64,000 nt of DNA from Methanocella_A sp963769045 (lineage in GTDB: Archaea > Halobacteriota > Methanocellia > Methanocellales > Methanocellaceae). Position 1 is the stretch's first letter, and every line of letters begins with the position of its first letter. Below, in pieces: positions 16,687 through 25,456 of this stretch. The translations under genes and the position numbers were made by a program. The notes beneath the pieces were generated by a model that was not told where the DNA came from, ran no database searches, and saw only the letters and a list, made by a program, of their open reading frames with translations. Location of the stretch: positions 12,562 through 76,561 of the forward strand of contig CAVYKK010000012.1 in NCBI GenBank assembly GCA_963769045.1, read 5' to 3'.

Positions 16687-17865
16687 TTATCTCCAACCTT
16701 TAATTTCTGCATATTGATTAGCAGCGGTTAACCACTTATCTAGATGGGTTCCGTCGCTATCATCTTCTAGTATTACACCCTTCTTATTTAAATGATTATA
16801 ATTATTACGAGCAGTATCGACTAAATGACAAAATTCTAAGTATCTTTTTTGCCCACTAAAGGTATTAAGATATGATAATTGTTTTGATAGCTCTAAGAAA
16901 TAGTGTTTATATAATTCTGATTTATTAAAATTCCACCTATAACTTTTTTGAAACATTAATGCTTGATAGTTATTAACATCAAAGATATCGTCATTTCCAA
17001 ATGCTCTCCTAATTGCTCCAATATATCGATGATCTACAGATTGAAGCAATTTAGACATATATATGCGGGGGGTAGGACCTTGTTGTTTGCTTGGAATTTT
17101 TTCTTGAAAAGCCTTAATATTAAACATCCTCAAATTTTCATATGAACCCATTGTAATAGCTTTTGGAGAAGCAATTGAGAGTAAAAGCGATTCAACATTT
17201 AAATAACCAAGAATTACTTCTAAACTATTATTATTTAGAACATCTATTACATGAAGTATTGAGTATAATAGATCAATATCTTTTATTTGTTTAGGCTTTA
17301 TTGGTCTTTCGCAAATTAGGTATACACCGCTTATTTCTTTAAATTTTGTTATCCAGTTTAGTTTATCTGATAGGTATTCATCATCAAGTAACATATCATT
17401 ATTTAAAATTACTTGTAGTAAAACCGGTTTATTAGGTTTAATGCGATTTATTTCTTTTAAAAATGGCTTAACAAATAGATTCTCTTGCATATCAGTAAAA
17501 TTTGAGGGCATACCAGACAAATATCTAGCCGGTATAACAATATATCGAAAATCATTACTAATTTGATACTGGATACAATTTTTTGCGCAGTCGTCAGCAA
17601 AGGAATCGGAATATTGAACAGTATTAAATCCATTGCCTATATTATTAGGAAAAAAATCGTATGAAGATAATTCTCCTCTGGAGATATTTGGTAAGAAAAA
17701 TTGAGGATCAAAAATAGAAGTTTTCTTAAGATTGGCGTCTAATTTTAAAATCTTTTTATTATTGATATATCGTGGTGCAAATATTAAGCCATCAGCAGTT
17801 TTATCATTGTTTAGACTTTCAATATTCCATATAGAATTATAACCTAATTGGTGGTAAATTTCCAT
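16687..17865 (-). CDS. Unknown protein, second gene of AT-rich cassette
   Basis: A 392-residue protein that I do not recognise. Alternating hydrophobic strands and helices (KILKLDANL, RYIVIPARYL, PVLLQVILNND, GVYLICERP, LEVILGYLN and SPKAITMGSYENLRMFN) look like a TIM barrel of the kind found in tRNA-guanine transglycosylase-like or related enzymes. That is a guess from pattern only. The last ~130 residues are helical. It begins two bases after the kinase stop and ends where the nuclease-like gene begins, so the three proteins probably act together. Confidence 0.6.
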   Translation of the reverse strand: MEIYHQLGYNSIWNIESLNNDKTADGLIFAPRYINNKKILKLDANLKKTSIFDPQFFLPNISRGELSSYDFFPNNIGNGFNTVQYSDSFADDCAKNCIQYQISNDFRYIVIPARYLSGMPSNFTDMQENLFVKPFLKEINRIKPNKPVLLQVILNNDMLLDDEYLSDKLNWITKFKEISGVYLICERPIKPKQIKDIDLLYSILHVIDVLNNNSLEVILGYLNVESLLLSIASPKAITMGSYENLRMFNIKAFQEKIPSKQQGPTPRIYMSKLLQSVDHRYIGAIRRAFGNDDIFDVNNYQALMFQKSYRWNFNKSELYKHYFLELSKQLSYLNTFSGQKRYLEFCHLVDTARNNYNHLNKKGVILEDDSDGTHLDKWLTAANQYAEIKGWR

Positions 17866-17867
17866 AT

Positions 17868-18704
17868 TTAATCATACCCCTTGATACAGCAGTTGATATC
17901 AGTTAGTAAATCTTCGGATCGTCGATATCGCTCGAAAGGTTCGTGACCAAGTAATTTTTTTATAAGCAATTTTAGTTCTGATACTTCGATATTTTCTAAA
18001 ATAGAACGGTCCCAATTATCGTTTAATATATTATTATCGATTGAATCTCCACCCACTAGATCAGGACTAAACGGGTGTTTTCCTCTTAATAATAATTGAG
18101 TTAAAATAATTCCCAAGCAAAATTGGTCAGTTCGATCATCAATATCTTGTTTTCTATTCCATAGTTGTTCAGGGGATGCATAATATGGTGTGCAAGGTCC
18201 TCTTGGGTAATAGGTCTTAGTTAATGATGGGTAATTTAATAGTCTAGCTATACCAAGGTCTATTATTTTAGGTACATTATTATTTGTAATTAATATATTA
18301 TCAGGCTTTACATCTCGATGAACAATATTATTATCCCATAATAGTTTAAGTCCAATTGTTAAATGTCTAACTAAAAATAGTATATTTTTTGGAGTTTCAA
18401 ATCTTTTGTAACAATAAGATAATGGTGAAGATTCAATAAATTCTTCAATAATTACAAATCTTTTATCTTCCAAAATGTTAAAGTCGTAAGATTTAGGATA
18501 ATAAACAGAACTAATCGATTGAAGCAGGGCTACTTCCCGTTTTATTCGTTCTAAATCAGCAGAAGAACTATAGCCCCCAATTTTTATTACTGAAGGACCG
18601 TATAGAGGATGCAAAATGTGATAAACTACCTTTTGGCCACCTTTTTTTAACAGTTTAGGATTATCGTAACAAGAAATAATATCTTCACAGTTAACAGTAT
18701 CCAC
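17868..18704 (-). CDS. Hanks-type Ser/Thr protein kinase, first gene of AT-rich cassette
   Basis: A 278-residue soluble kinase with all catalytic motifs. Glycine loop KKGGQKVVYHI (near 20) and lysine in SVIKIGG are followed by catalytic loop HRDVKPDNIL (near 129), an activation segment starting DLGIARLL (the usual DFG is DLG) and ASPEQLWNRK (APE-like). There is no membrane helix or extracellular sensor. The start is GTG. With its two partners it forms a tight, AT-rich operon between GC-rich core genes. Kinases coupled to nuclease-like proteins occur in phage-defence cassettes, but that role is inferred. Confidence 0.82.
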   Translation of the reverse strand: MDTVNCEDIISCYDNPKLLKKGGQKVVYHILHPLYGPSVIKIGGYSSSADLERIKREVALLQSISSVYYPKSYDFNILEDKRFVIIEEFIESSPLSYCYKRFETPKNILFLVRHLTIGLKLLWDNNIVHRDVKPDNILITNNNVPKIIDLGIARLLNYPSLTKTYYPRGPCTPYYASPEQLWNRKQDIDDRTDQFCLGIILTQLLLRGKHPFSPDLVGGDSIDNNILNDNWDRSILENIEVSELKLLIKKLLGHEPFERYRRSEDLLTDINCCIKGYD

Positions 18705-18836
18705 CCAAGCGCCACCCGATCTATTAAAAAGATATCATTTATCGAGTATATATTTCCTTTTGTCTTATTAATTTTTAAAATATAAGAAAAAAATTAGAGA
18801 AACGGGGTCTATCAGACCCCTGTTCTCTGTTTAGTT

Positions 18837-20066
18837 TTACGCGTAGAGGCTGGACCTCGGCGCCTCGACGTGCTCTTCCTTGTGGAGCACCTTTTCGATG
18901 GCCTTCTCGAAGTCTTCCTTGCTGACTGACTTGCTCCGCCGGCGGATAGCGAACATGCCGGCTTCGGTGACGATAGACTTGATGTCCGCGCCGCTCGTGC
19001 CCTCGGTCTCGGAGATAATATCGGCCATGTCGACATCGGTCTCCATGGTCATCTTCCGGGTGTGGATCTTGAAGATCGCTTCCCTGCCCTTCTCGTCCGG
19101 CACCGGGACCTCGATGATCCTGTCGAACCGGCCCGGCCTCAGGATAGCTGGGTCCAGCATGTCGATGCGGTTGGTGGCCGCCATGATGCGGACGTTGCCG
19201 CGGTCGGTGAACCCGTCCAGCTCGGACAGGAGCTGCATCATGGTCCGGTTGACCTCGGCGCTGCCGGTGGTGCCGTCGTGGGTGCGGCGGCTGCCGACTG
19301 CGTCCAGCTCGTCGATGAAGATGATGCTCGGCGCCTTGTCGCGGGCCATCTGGAACAGGTCGCGCACCAGCTGGGCGCCCTCGCCGATGAACTTGTGGAC
19401 CAGCTCGGAGCCTGACATCCGGATAAACGTCGCGTTAGCCTTATTGGCCACGGCCTTCGCGAGCAGCGTCTTGCCGGTGCCTGGCGGGCCGTAGAGCAGT
19501 ACGCCCTTGGGCGGCTCGATGCCGACGCTGGCGAACAGCTCGGGCTGCGTCAGCGGCAGCTCGACGGTCTCGATGATCTCCTGCAGCTCCTTGTCCAGGC
19601 CGCCCACGTCGCTATAATCGACGTTCGGCGCCTCGATGACTTCCATGACCCTGGCGCGCACGTCGGCGGGCTTCTCCAGGATCTTGACGATGGCGAGCGA
19701 ATTGTTGACCGCTACGCGTGTGCCCAGCGTGAGCTTCTGGAGGATCTCGTCAGACGGCTTGGTCAGCACTTCCTGGTTGTTGCCATGCTGGCGCAGGATG
19801 ACCATCCCGGTGTCCGCCACCTCGATGACGCTGGCGATGAAGAGAGGAGTCCGGCGGAGGTGCGCGTTCTCCTGCTGCAGCCTCTGGATCTCCTTCAGGT
19901 TATTGTTATTGATCATGGTGGATTCAAGAAGCCTCGATTTCAGCTCCTCGTACTGGAGCCGGAGAAGCTCGAGCTCCTCCAGGGAGACTTGTTTCTCCTT
20001 CTCGAGAGCCTGAACCCTGTCGATCATGGGCTCCGGAAACGATTCCGGTGTGTCAGTCTTCGTCAT
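18837..20066 (-). CDS. pan: Proteasome-activating nucleotidase PAN
   Basis: A 409-residue AAA+ ATPase that unfolds substrates and feeds them into the archaeal 20S proteasome. The N-terminal coiled coil spans about residues 16-75, followed by the OB domain. Walker A is GPPGTGKT (near 190), Walker B IIFIDELDAVG, then sensor 1 MAATNR and the arginine finger in RPGRFDR. It ends SSLYA, an HbYX motif (hydrophobic-Tyr-X) that docks into the proteasome and opens its gate, so the protein should be functional. Monocistronic, facing the same way as the cassette downstream. Confidence 0.96.
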   Translation of the reverse strand: MTKTDTPESFPEPMIDRVQALEKEKQVSLEELELLRLQYEELKSRLLESTMINNNNLKEIQRLQQENAHLRRTPLFIASVIEVADTGMVILRQHGNNQEVLTKPSDEILQKLTLGTRVAVNNSLAIVKILEKPADVRARVMEVIEAPNVDYSDVGGLDKELQEIIETVELPLTQPELFASVGIEPPKGVLLYGPPGTGKTLLAKAVANKANATFIRMSGSELVHKFIGEGAQLVRDLFQMARDKAPSIIFIDELDAVGSRRTHDGTTGSAEVNRTMMQLLSELDGFTDRGNVRIMAATNRIDMLDPAILRPGRFDRIIEVPVPDEKGREAIFKIHTRKMTMETDVDMADIISETEGTSGADIKSIVTEAGMFAIRRRSKSVSKEDFEKAIEKVLHKEEHVEAPRSSLYA

Positions 20067-20130
20067 ATAAAAAACAATAAGACGCGTTGCGTACTAAAAT
20101 CTTTTCGGTTTCAACATGGTAATTCCGTTT

Positions 20131-20796
20131 TTACAGCGGAATATCAGTACAGCAAATCGATTTCCGTATTTGCGACTGTGCAACCCTCAAACAGTTGTAG
20201 GCGTTGGCGAGGGCGTATTTAACTACTCCCTGATCGCCTGTCCGCCAGTAGGCTGCTAAGGAAGCCCTGACATCGTCTACCATCGCCTCCTCGACCCGCC
20301 GGAGGCCATAATATCCCTCCACATAGTCCAGATCGGCGGATGGCACGTTCAGGTGGTCCTTGACAAATTGGCAGGTATCGTGTTTCCTGAACTTCATGAG
20401 CGTCTGGCGCATCCGCGGGTAGATTTCAGGATGAAGGTCCCGGGCCCGCAGGAGCATATAAGGCAGATCGAAACCCGTCTCGATAGACTCGGTCGCCCCG
20501 TAGTGCGCGGCGATGGTGCCCCCGTCGAAGGTGTCGATATAATTCAAAAAGCCCTTGAGCACCTGGCCTTCCTCCAGCTCGGAGGCGGTGGCCCCGACGA
20601 AGACCTTCACATATGCCTTGCTGATTGAACTGAGCCCCGTCGTGTGGGCGGCCGCGATCAGACAGATCGGATAGTCGGCAGCCGCAGGGTACTCGTCCGG
20701 CGAAAAAGCCAGCACGTCCACCGCGACCAGCACGCCGTTGAGGTAGTCCTGCGATATCCGCAACGGGTCGATCTCTATCTGCAGGCACTGGCTCAT
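20131..20796 (-). CDS. Conserved hypothetical protein, possibly RNase H-like fold
   Basis: A 221-residue protein with no family I can name firmly. The middle stretch TFDGGTIAAHYGATESIETG, then FDLPYMLLRARDLHPEIYPR, resembles the second half of DEDD-type RNase H-like exonucleases (pattern G-FDLP-LL-RA). I do not see the first DxE motif clearly (the nearest is IEIDPLRIS at residue 7). The C-terminus is helical. It could be an inactive nuclease fold. Monocistronic, upstream of pan on the same strand. Confidence 0.6.
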   Translation of the reverse strand: MSQCLQIEIDPLRISQDYLNGVLVAVDVLAFSPDEYPAAADYPICLIAAAHTTGLSSISKAYVKVFVGATASELEEGQVLKGFLNYIDTFDGGTIAAHYGATESIETGFDLPYMLLRARDLHPEIYPRMRQTLMKFRKHDTCQFVKDHLNVPSADLDYVEGYYGLRRVEEAMVDDVRASLAAYWRTGDQGVVKYALANAYNCLRVAQSQIRKSICCTDIPL

Positions 20797-20959
20797 GGTG
20801 TAGAAATATGACGGCTATGGGATAAATACTTCTTTAGGCTGTTTGAGACAGCGTAAGGTCATGTCTGATCGATGCTCGGCCTTTCTCACGTCTGAGTATC
20901 AACAAACGTATTCTTCGCCATCGTGAAAATGCTTAACTACCGATTTCCAATAATACCTA

Positions 20960-21215
20960 TTCTCATCGCGGTGTGACACCCGTGCTTGCTTCTTGTAAAA
21001 AAGAACAATTACCGGACATCCTATACTTCCCTTTCTAATCGCGGTGCGACGCCCGTGCTTGCTTCTTGTAAAAAGCCATACCGGTCAATAGCTAATACTT
21101 CCCATTCTAATCGCGGTGCGACGCCCGTGCTTGCTTCTTGTAAAAAGCCATACCGGTCAATAGCTAATACTTCCCATTCTAATCGCGGTGCGACGCCCGT
21201 GCTTGCTTCGCCGCA
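20960..21215. repeat. 72-base tandem repeats, ATCGCGGTGCGACGCCC core
   Basis: The core ATCGCGGTGCGACGCCCGTG, continued by CTTGCTTCTTGTAAAA, starts at 20965, 21038, 21110 and 21182, so the period is 73, 72 and 72 bases. Units 2 and 3 are identical throughout; unit 1 differs mainly in the intervening half; unit 4 runs into the large inverted repeat. The period would suit a CRISPR array, but the intervening halves are identical or related, so these are ordinary tandem repeats. Confidence 0.75.
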
Positions 21216-21767
21216 CGTGCTACTACGGGTTTTTCCGGTGTTACGGTGTCGGGCGACGGGCTCGCACCTTCGTCGGCCCAACGCGCCTTCGGCGGCGTCG
21301 AGCCTCCTTTGCAAGCCCTGAAAAACGCGCTTTCAGCAGCGTTTTTCACACCCGCCACCTACACACCCCTCGCACAGCTACGCGTGCGAAGGGGCAAGCC
21401 GAAAAAACCCTCCGCCTTCCGCGGAGAAGCACCGGCTACCCATACCGACACCAGAATTTGCATCAAGCCAACACTAGTCCTGGAGCGCATAGCCTTTGCT
21501 TCTCCGCGGTCGGCGGAGGGTTTTTCTGGCCGAAGGCCCCTCGCACGCGATAGCTGTGCGAGGGGTGTGGAGGCGGCCGGGCAATGAACGCTGCCGAAGG
21601 CGCGTTGCTTAGCGCTTGCGAAGGGACTCGACCGGGCGCAGCCGAGCGAAGCGAGGCGCTGCCGTGTCGTGTCTCCGGGGGTGCGAGCGCGGCCCGGACG
21701 GCGAAGCACCGGAAAAACCCGGAGTAGCCCATGCGACGAAGTAAGCATGGGCGTCGCACCGCGATTT
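21181..21767. repeat. Large imperfect inverted repeat, arms about 255 bases
   Basis: The left arm (21181-21435) and right arm (21493-21767) pair in long stretches. The 58 bases at 21181-21238 match the complement of 21710-21767; 21225-21268 pair with 21678-21721; 21361-21396 with 21535-21569 (CACCCCTCGCACAGCT in both senses); and 21402-21435 with 21493-21526. The centre is 57 bases. Open frames here exist only because the GC-rich text lacks stops. It could encode a long hairpin RNA, be a decayed mobile element or act as a structural site. Confidence 0.7.
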
Positions 21768-21971
21768 GTATTGGACAGACCATGTCCTGCTCTATTGATC
21801 TCTGATTTTGCAAGAACGCGGCCCGGACGGCGGAGCACTCGACGGATGAAAAAGGGTATTTTCAAGTAGAGGTGATGAAAAATAGCTATGTCTAAACTCC
21901 ATTTATATGGTTTATTACGTTTATCGTTAGATCGGCATGCGTCGGCTTCATTTATTAAATTTTTCATGAGA

Positions 21972-22176
21972 CCGGAAAAACCCGGAGTAGCCCATGCGAC
22001 GAAGTAAGCATGGGCGTCGCACCGCGATTGGTATTGGACAGACTATATTCTGCTCTATTGATCTCCTAAATTGCACGAACGCATGGGCGTCGCACCGCGA
22101 TGAAATGATGATGGCATAGGGTTGATGTTCGCTGTGTATATGTTATTGCACGAACGCATGGGCGTCGCACCGCGAT
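21972..22176. repeat. Extra copies of the repeat in the opposite sense
   Basis: 21972-22066 is a near-duplicate of 21710-21815 (CCGGAAAAACCCGGAGTAGC, then the GCATGGGCGTCGCACCGCGA core). Two further core copies with a shared flank TTGCACGAAC follow at 22081 and 22156, about 75 bases apart. Together with 20960-21215 they frame the region with repeats in converging orientation. A degenerate copy ends at 22272. Confidence 0.65.
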
Positions 22177-22344
22177 GAAATGATGCTGATGCAGAGGACG
22201 ACGCTTACCAAATAATTGTTAATGCAAGAACGCGGCACGGAGGTGCATAACAGAAAGGCATGGGCAATGCACAGCGATTGGTAAGAAGACGAGCCAGTTT
22301 TTCTATGCGTGAGGAATTTGCTTTAGTAAAAGCAAATGCGATTC

Positions 22345-23025
22345 TTATACATGTGTTATAAATTTTAAATATCTCATCACCGTCTCTTTCTTGACGATGC
22401 CCTTCTTCACGAGGATGTATAATACGACAGCCGCCATGATGATCACCGCTACGATGATGACTACCGCATAGGTGAGCAGGTGAGCGTATTCCATGATCGA
22501 CTCCCACTTTTCGCCCAGGCTGAACCCGAGGTAGGACAGGACCAGGCACCAGGGAAGCGCGCCGGCCATGCTATAGGCCATGAACTTGTAGAAGTTCATC
22601 CCCAGCAGGCCCGCAGGGATGTTGACGATGGTGCGCACCACCGGCAGCAGCCTCGTGTAGAAGACCGCCGACTCGCCGAACTTGCAGAACCACTTCTCGG
22701 CCCAGACCATCTTGTCCGGCGTGACGCCGAGGTACTTGCCGTAGCGGTCAACCATGGGCTTGCCGCCCCAGGAGCCAATCCCATAGCCGATGGCCGAGCC
22801 AAGGCCGGTGCCGAGAGACCCGACGACCGCCGCCAGGACCCAGTTCATCGGGGCGTTCGCTCCGGACGAGAGGAAGCCCGCGAAGGTCATGATGAGTTCG
22901 CTTGGTACAGGAATTCCGGCGCTCTCGATGGTCATCAGGACAAAGACGCCGATATAGCCCATGCTCGCCAGTGTATCGGTGATCGTCCCGGATAAGTCGC
23001 CAAGCTGCAGGATAAGTCCGTACAT
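22345..23025 (-). CDS. DedA-family membrane protein
   Basis: A 226-residue DedA/VTT protein with about five helices. The family motif is visible as ESAGIPVPSELIMTFAGFL (near 34-52), followed by GSAIGYGIGSWGG and KFGESAVFYTRLLPVVRTIV with the conserved R and P, then GLLGMNFYKFMAYSMAGALPW. DedA proteins move phospholipids or isoprenoid lipid carriers between membrane leaflets. Full length. Confidence 0.92.
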   Translation of the reverse strand: MYGLILQLGDLSGTITDTLASMGYIGVFVLMTIESAGIPVPSELIMTFAGFLSSGANAPMNWVLAAVVGSLGTGLGSAIGYGIGSWGGKPMVDRYGKYLGVTPDKMVWAEKWFCKFGESAVFYTRLLPVVRTIVNIPAGLLGMNFYKFMAYSMAGALPWCLVLSYLGFSLGEKWESIMEYAHLLTYAVVIIVAVIIMAAVVLYILVKKGIVKKETVMRYLKFITHV

Positions 23026-23171
23026 GTATAAGCCAACTGTTTTTGTGAGGGTTCGAATGTATATACTTTTGTATAAAGATGCTTATGCGACGACCATATG
23101 CCTGTGAGCCCGGGAAAGCATGTGATAAAATAGTTAAAGAGAGGGCGATTTACTCTTCTCTGGCAACGACT

Positions 23172-24152
23172 ATGACTGGAAGATGGGCGAGACAGTTCCT
23201 GAAAGCAGAGATGAGCAGACGGGCATTCCTGAAGGCTACGGGAGCGGCCGCCATCATGGCCGCGGCGGGCACGCTGGGCTGCACGGGCACGCAGGGCGCC
23301 GCTAACCCGACACTGGCGCCGACAGCGGCAGCGACGAAAGACCCGTCCGTGCTGTCGGAAAAGCTGGTCGTCGCTACCGATGCGGACCCGGCAAAGCTGG
23401 CAGACAAGGCGATCGACGCGTACGGGGGCCTGGAGAGCATCGTGCGATCGGGAGACAATGTCATCGTGAAGGCCAACTTCTCGTGGGCTTGCCGGCCGGA
23501 ACAGGGCGGGTGCAACAACCCCGGGGTGCTGGCCCGCATCATGCAGCGGTGCAAAGAGGCCGGGGCGGGAAGCGTGACGGCCGTGGACTACACCATCGAC
23601 AACGCCCAGGAGTGCCTGCGGGTCAGCGGCATCCGGAAGTCAGTCGAAGATGCGGGGCTCAAGGTACAGGCGTTCAAGCGCGACGAGTTCGAGGACCGGT
23701 CTGTCGATGGCGTCTCCCTCAAGTCGACGCAGGTGCCGAAGATGCTGAAAGACTGCGACGTGCTCATCAGCGCGCCGGCGATCAAGAGCCATGGCAACAC
23801 CCTGATGACCGGGGGCATGAAGAACCTCATGGGCCTCATCCAGGACCGCGGCGACCTGCACAACGGCAATCTCGACCAGAAGATCGCCGACCTCGCCGGG
23901 CTGTTCCGGCCCGACCTGACCATCGCCGACGCGTACCTCGTGGTAAAGAACGGCGGGCCCCGGGGCTCTGACGACCCCTCCGACCTCCTGTCCCCGCACC
24001 AGGTGGTCATGGGCAATGATATCGTAGCAGTCGACGCCTACTGTGCCAGCTACCTGGGCCTCGGTCCGGAGGACGTCGCGCACGTGAAGCTGGCGGCACG
24101 GGACGGGCTTGGCCAGATTGATCTCAGCAAAATGAACGTCATTAAAGTATGA
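23172..24152 (+). CDS. TAT-exported DUF362 (iron-sulfur related) lipoprotein
   Basis: A 326-residue protein from the ATG at 23172. It has a twin-arginine signal (SRRAFLKATGAA) followed by a lipobox-like TLGC, so it is probably exported folded and anchored by lipid. The DUF362 domain follows (NVIVKANFSWACRPEQGGCN, then ISAPAIKSHGNTLMTGGMKN and LTIADAYLV). A TATA box at 23057-23066 puts transcription start near 23085-23090, after the upstream in-frame ATG at 23079, so 23172 or 23211 is the true start. Its stop overlaps the next gene by four bases. Both probably serve a membrane electron-transfer step. Confidence 0.85.
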   Translation: MTGRWARQFLKAEMSRRAFLKATGAAAIMAAAGTLGCTGTQGAANPTLAPTAAATKDPSVLSEKLVVATDADPAKLADKAIDAYGGLESIVRSGDNVIVKANFSWACRPEQGGCNNPGVLARIMQRCKEAGAGSVTAVDYTIDNAQECLRVSGIRKSVEDAGLKVQAFKRDEFEDRSVDGVSLKSTQVPKMLKDCDVLISAPAIKSHGNTLMTGGMKNLMGLIQDRGDLHNGNLDQKIADLAGLFRPDLTIADAYLVVKNGGPRGSDDPSDLLSPHQVVMGNDIVAVDAYCASYLGLGPEDVAHVKLAARDGLGQIDLSKMNVIKV

Positions 24153-25456
24153 AAACGAGAATCCCTTTCCGCTACTTCAGGCTGCTGGTACAGGCAGCCT
24201 TTTTCACGGGCTTCGTCTACCTGTTCCTGAATGTCCCCTACCCGGCGGCGATGCCTTATTCTACACTGCCCCTGTCTGCCGACCCGCTGGCGGCGGTCAG
24301 CGGGATGATCTTCAGCACGGGGGCGTGGCTGCCGGCGCTGATTCCTGTCGCCGGGTTCCTGCTGGTTGCCCTGGTGCTCGGCCGGGCTTTCTGCGGCTGG
24401 GCCTGCCCGGTGGGCTTTTTGAACGATGTGATCGGCCAGGTGCGCCGGGGAAAGAACAGGGACAGGTTCGGCTATCTCCAGTACGGTGTGCTGGCTGCCG
24501 TGCTCCTCGTCTCTGCGGTCGCCGTCGACGTGCTTTCCATCGCCGACCCGCTGGTGATCTTCCAGCGTTCGGCATACATGTTATGGGCGGGTGCCGGGGT
24601 TCCTGTCGTGCTCTTGCTGATCCTGCTGGCCGCGCTTGTCGTCCCGAGGTTCTGGTGCCGGGCGCTGTGCCCGCTGGGCGGCATGCTGGGCGTATTCGCC
24701 CTGGCGTCGCCGTTCGGCTTCAGGACGAACGACAAATGTGTCCGCTGTGGTAAATGTCGTAATGCCTGCCCGATGGGGGCGATCTCGAAGGATATCCGCT
24801 GGGACGCCACGGCCTGCACGAAATGCCTGGAGTGCGAGAAGGCCTGCCCGAAGGGGGTGGTCAGTTTCGCGCCGTCGATGCCGAAGGCCCCTTCGGTCTC
24901 GCCTTCCCGGCGATCGTTCATCGCCGGCGTGGCGGCGCTCGCTGCCCTCTTCGCGTCCGCCCGGGTGGCTTCCGCGCTGACGCCGGAGAGATCGCTGATC
25001 AGGCCGCCCGGCTCGCTGGCCGAGGAGCGTTTCAACGCGGCCTGCGCCCGCTGCGAGGCCTGCGTACGCGCCTGCCCGAACCAGGTCATCCGGCCGGCCG
25101 GGCTTGACGCGGGGCTGGAGCGTTTCTACACCCCGGGCCTCGACTTCGACCGGAGCTATTGTATGCGATGCGGTACCTGCGGCCAGGTCTGCCCTACAGG
25201 CGCGGTTATAAGCCTGCCGGAGGACAAGATCAAGTTAGGGACGGCGAGTATCGACACCAGGCAGTGCCTGGCCTGGAATGACGTCCGGTGCCTGGTCTGC
25301 GACGAGGTCTGCCCGAAGCGCGCCATCGGGGAGGCGAAAAAGCTGCGCCCCCGGGTGGAAGAGGACGTCTGTATAGGGTGTGGCCAGTGCCAGCTCAACT
25401 GTCCCGTGGAAGGTAAAGCGATCCGGGTTACCAGCACAGGGGAGAGGAGAAGATGA
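24149..25456 (+). CDS. NapH/NapG-like polyferredoxin membrane fusion
   Basis: A 435-residue protein. Residues 1-200 form a NapH-like membrane part with FCGWACPVGFL and WCRALCPLGGML motifs. Residues 198-250 hold two [4Fe-4S] motifs (CVRCGKCRNACP, CTKCLECEKACP). A second twin-arginine-like stretch, SRRSFIAGVAALAALFASAR, begins near 252, followed by four more cluster motifs (CARCEACVRACP, CMRCGTCGQVCP, CLAWNDVRCLVCDEVCP, CIGCGQCQLNCP). The second half is a NapG-like periplasmic ferredoxin, so two usually separate subunits are fused in one chain with the C-terminal half outside. Operon with the DUF362 gene; its end overlaps polX by four bases. Confidence 0.88.
   Translation: MKTRIPFRYFRLLVQAAFFTGFVYLFLNVPYPAAMPYSTLPLSADPLAAVSGMIFSTGAWLPALIPVAGFLLVALVLGRAFCGWACPVGFLNDVIGQVRRGKNRDRFGYLQYGVLAAVLLVSAVAVDVLSIADPLVIFQRSAYMLWAGAGVPVVLLLILLAALVVPRFWCRALCPLGGMLGVFALASPFGFRTNDKCVRCGKCRNACPMGAISKDIRWDATACTKCLECEKACPKGVVSFAPSMPKAPSVSPSRRSFIAGVAALAALFASARVASALTPERSLIRPPGSLAEERFNAACARCEACVRACPNQVIRPAGLDAGLERFYTPGLDFDRSYCMRCGTCGQVCPTGAVISLPEDKIKLGTASIDTRQCLAWNDVRCLVCDEVCPKRAIGEAKKLRPRVEEDVCIGCGQCQLNCPVEGKAIRVTSTGERRR

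Noticed and set aside
20965..21215. A second CRISPR array
   Set aside because: The intervals between the conserved halves are identical or related, and no cas genes adjoin; described as tandem repeat instead.
21021..21967. Arg/Pro-rich frames on both strands
   Set aside because: They lie in the inverted repeat and tandem repeats, change frame at repeat borders and resemble no protein.
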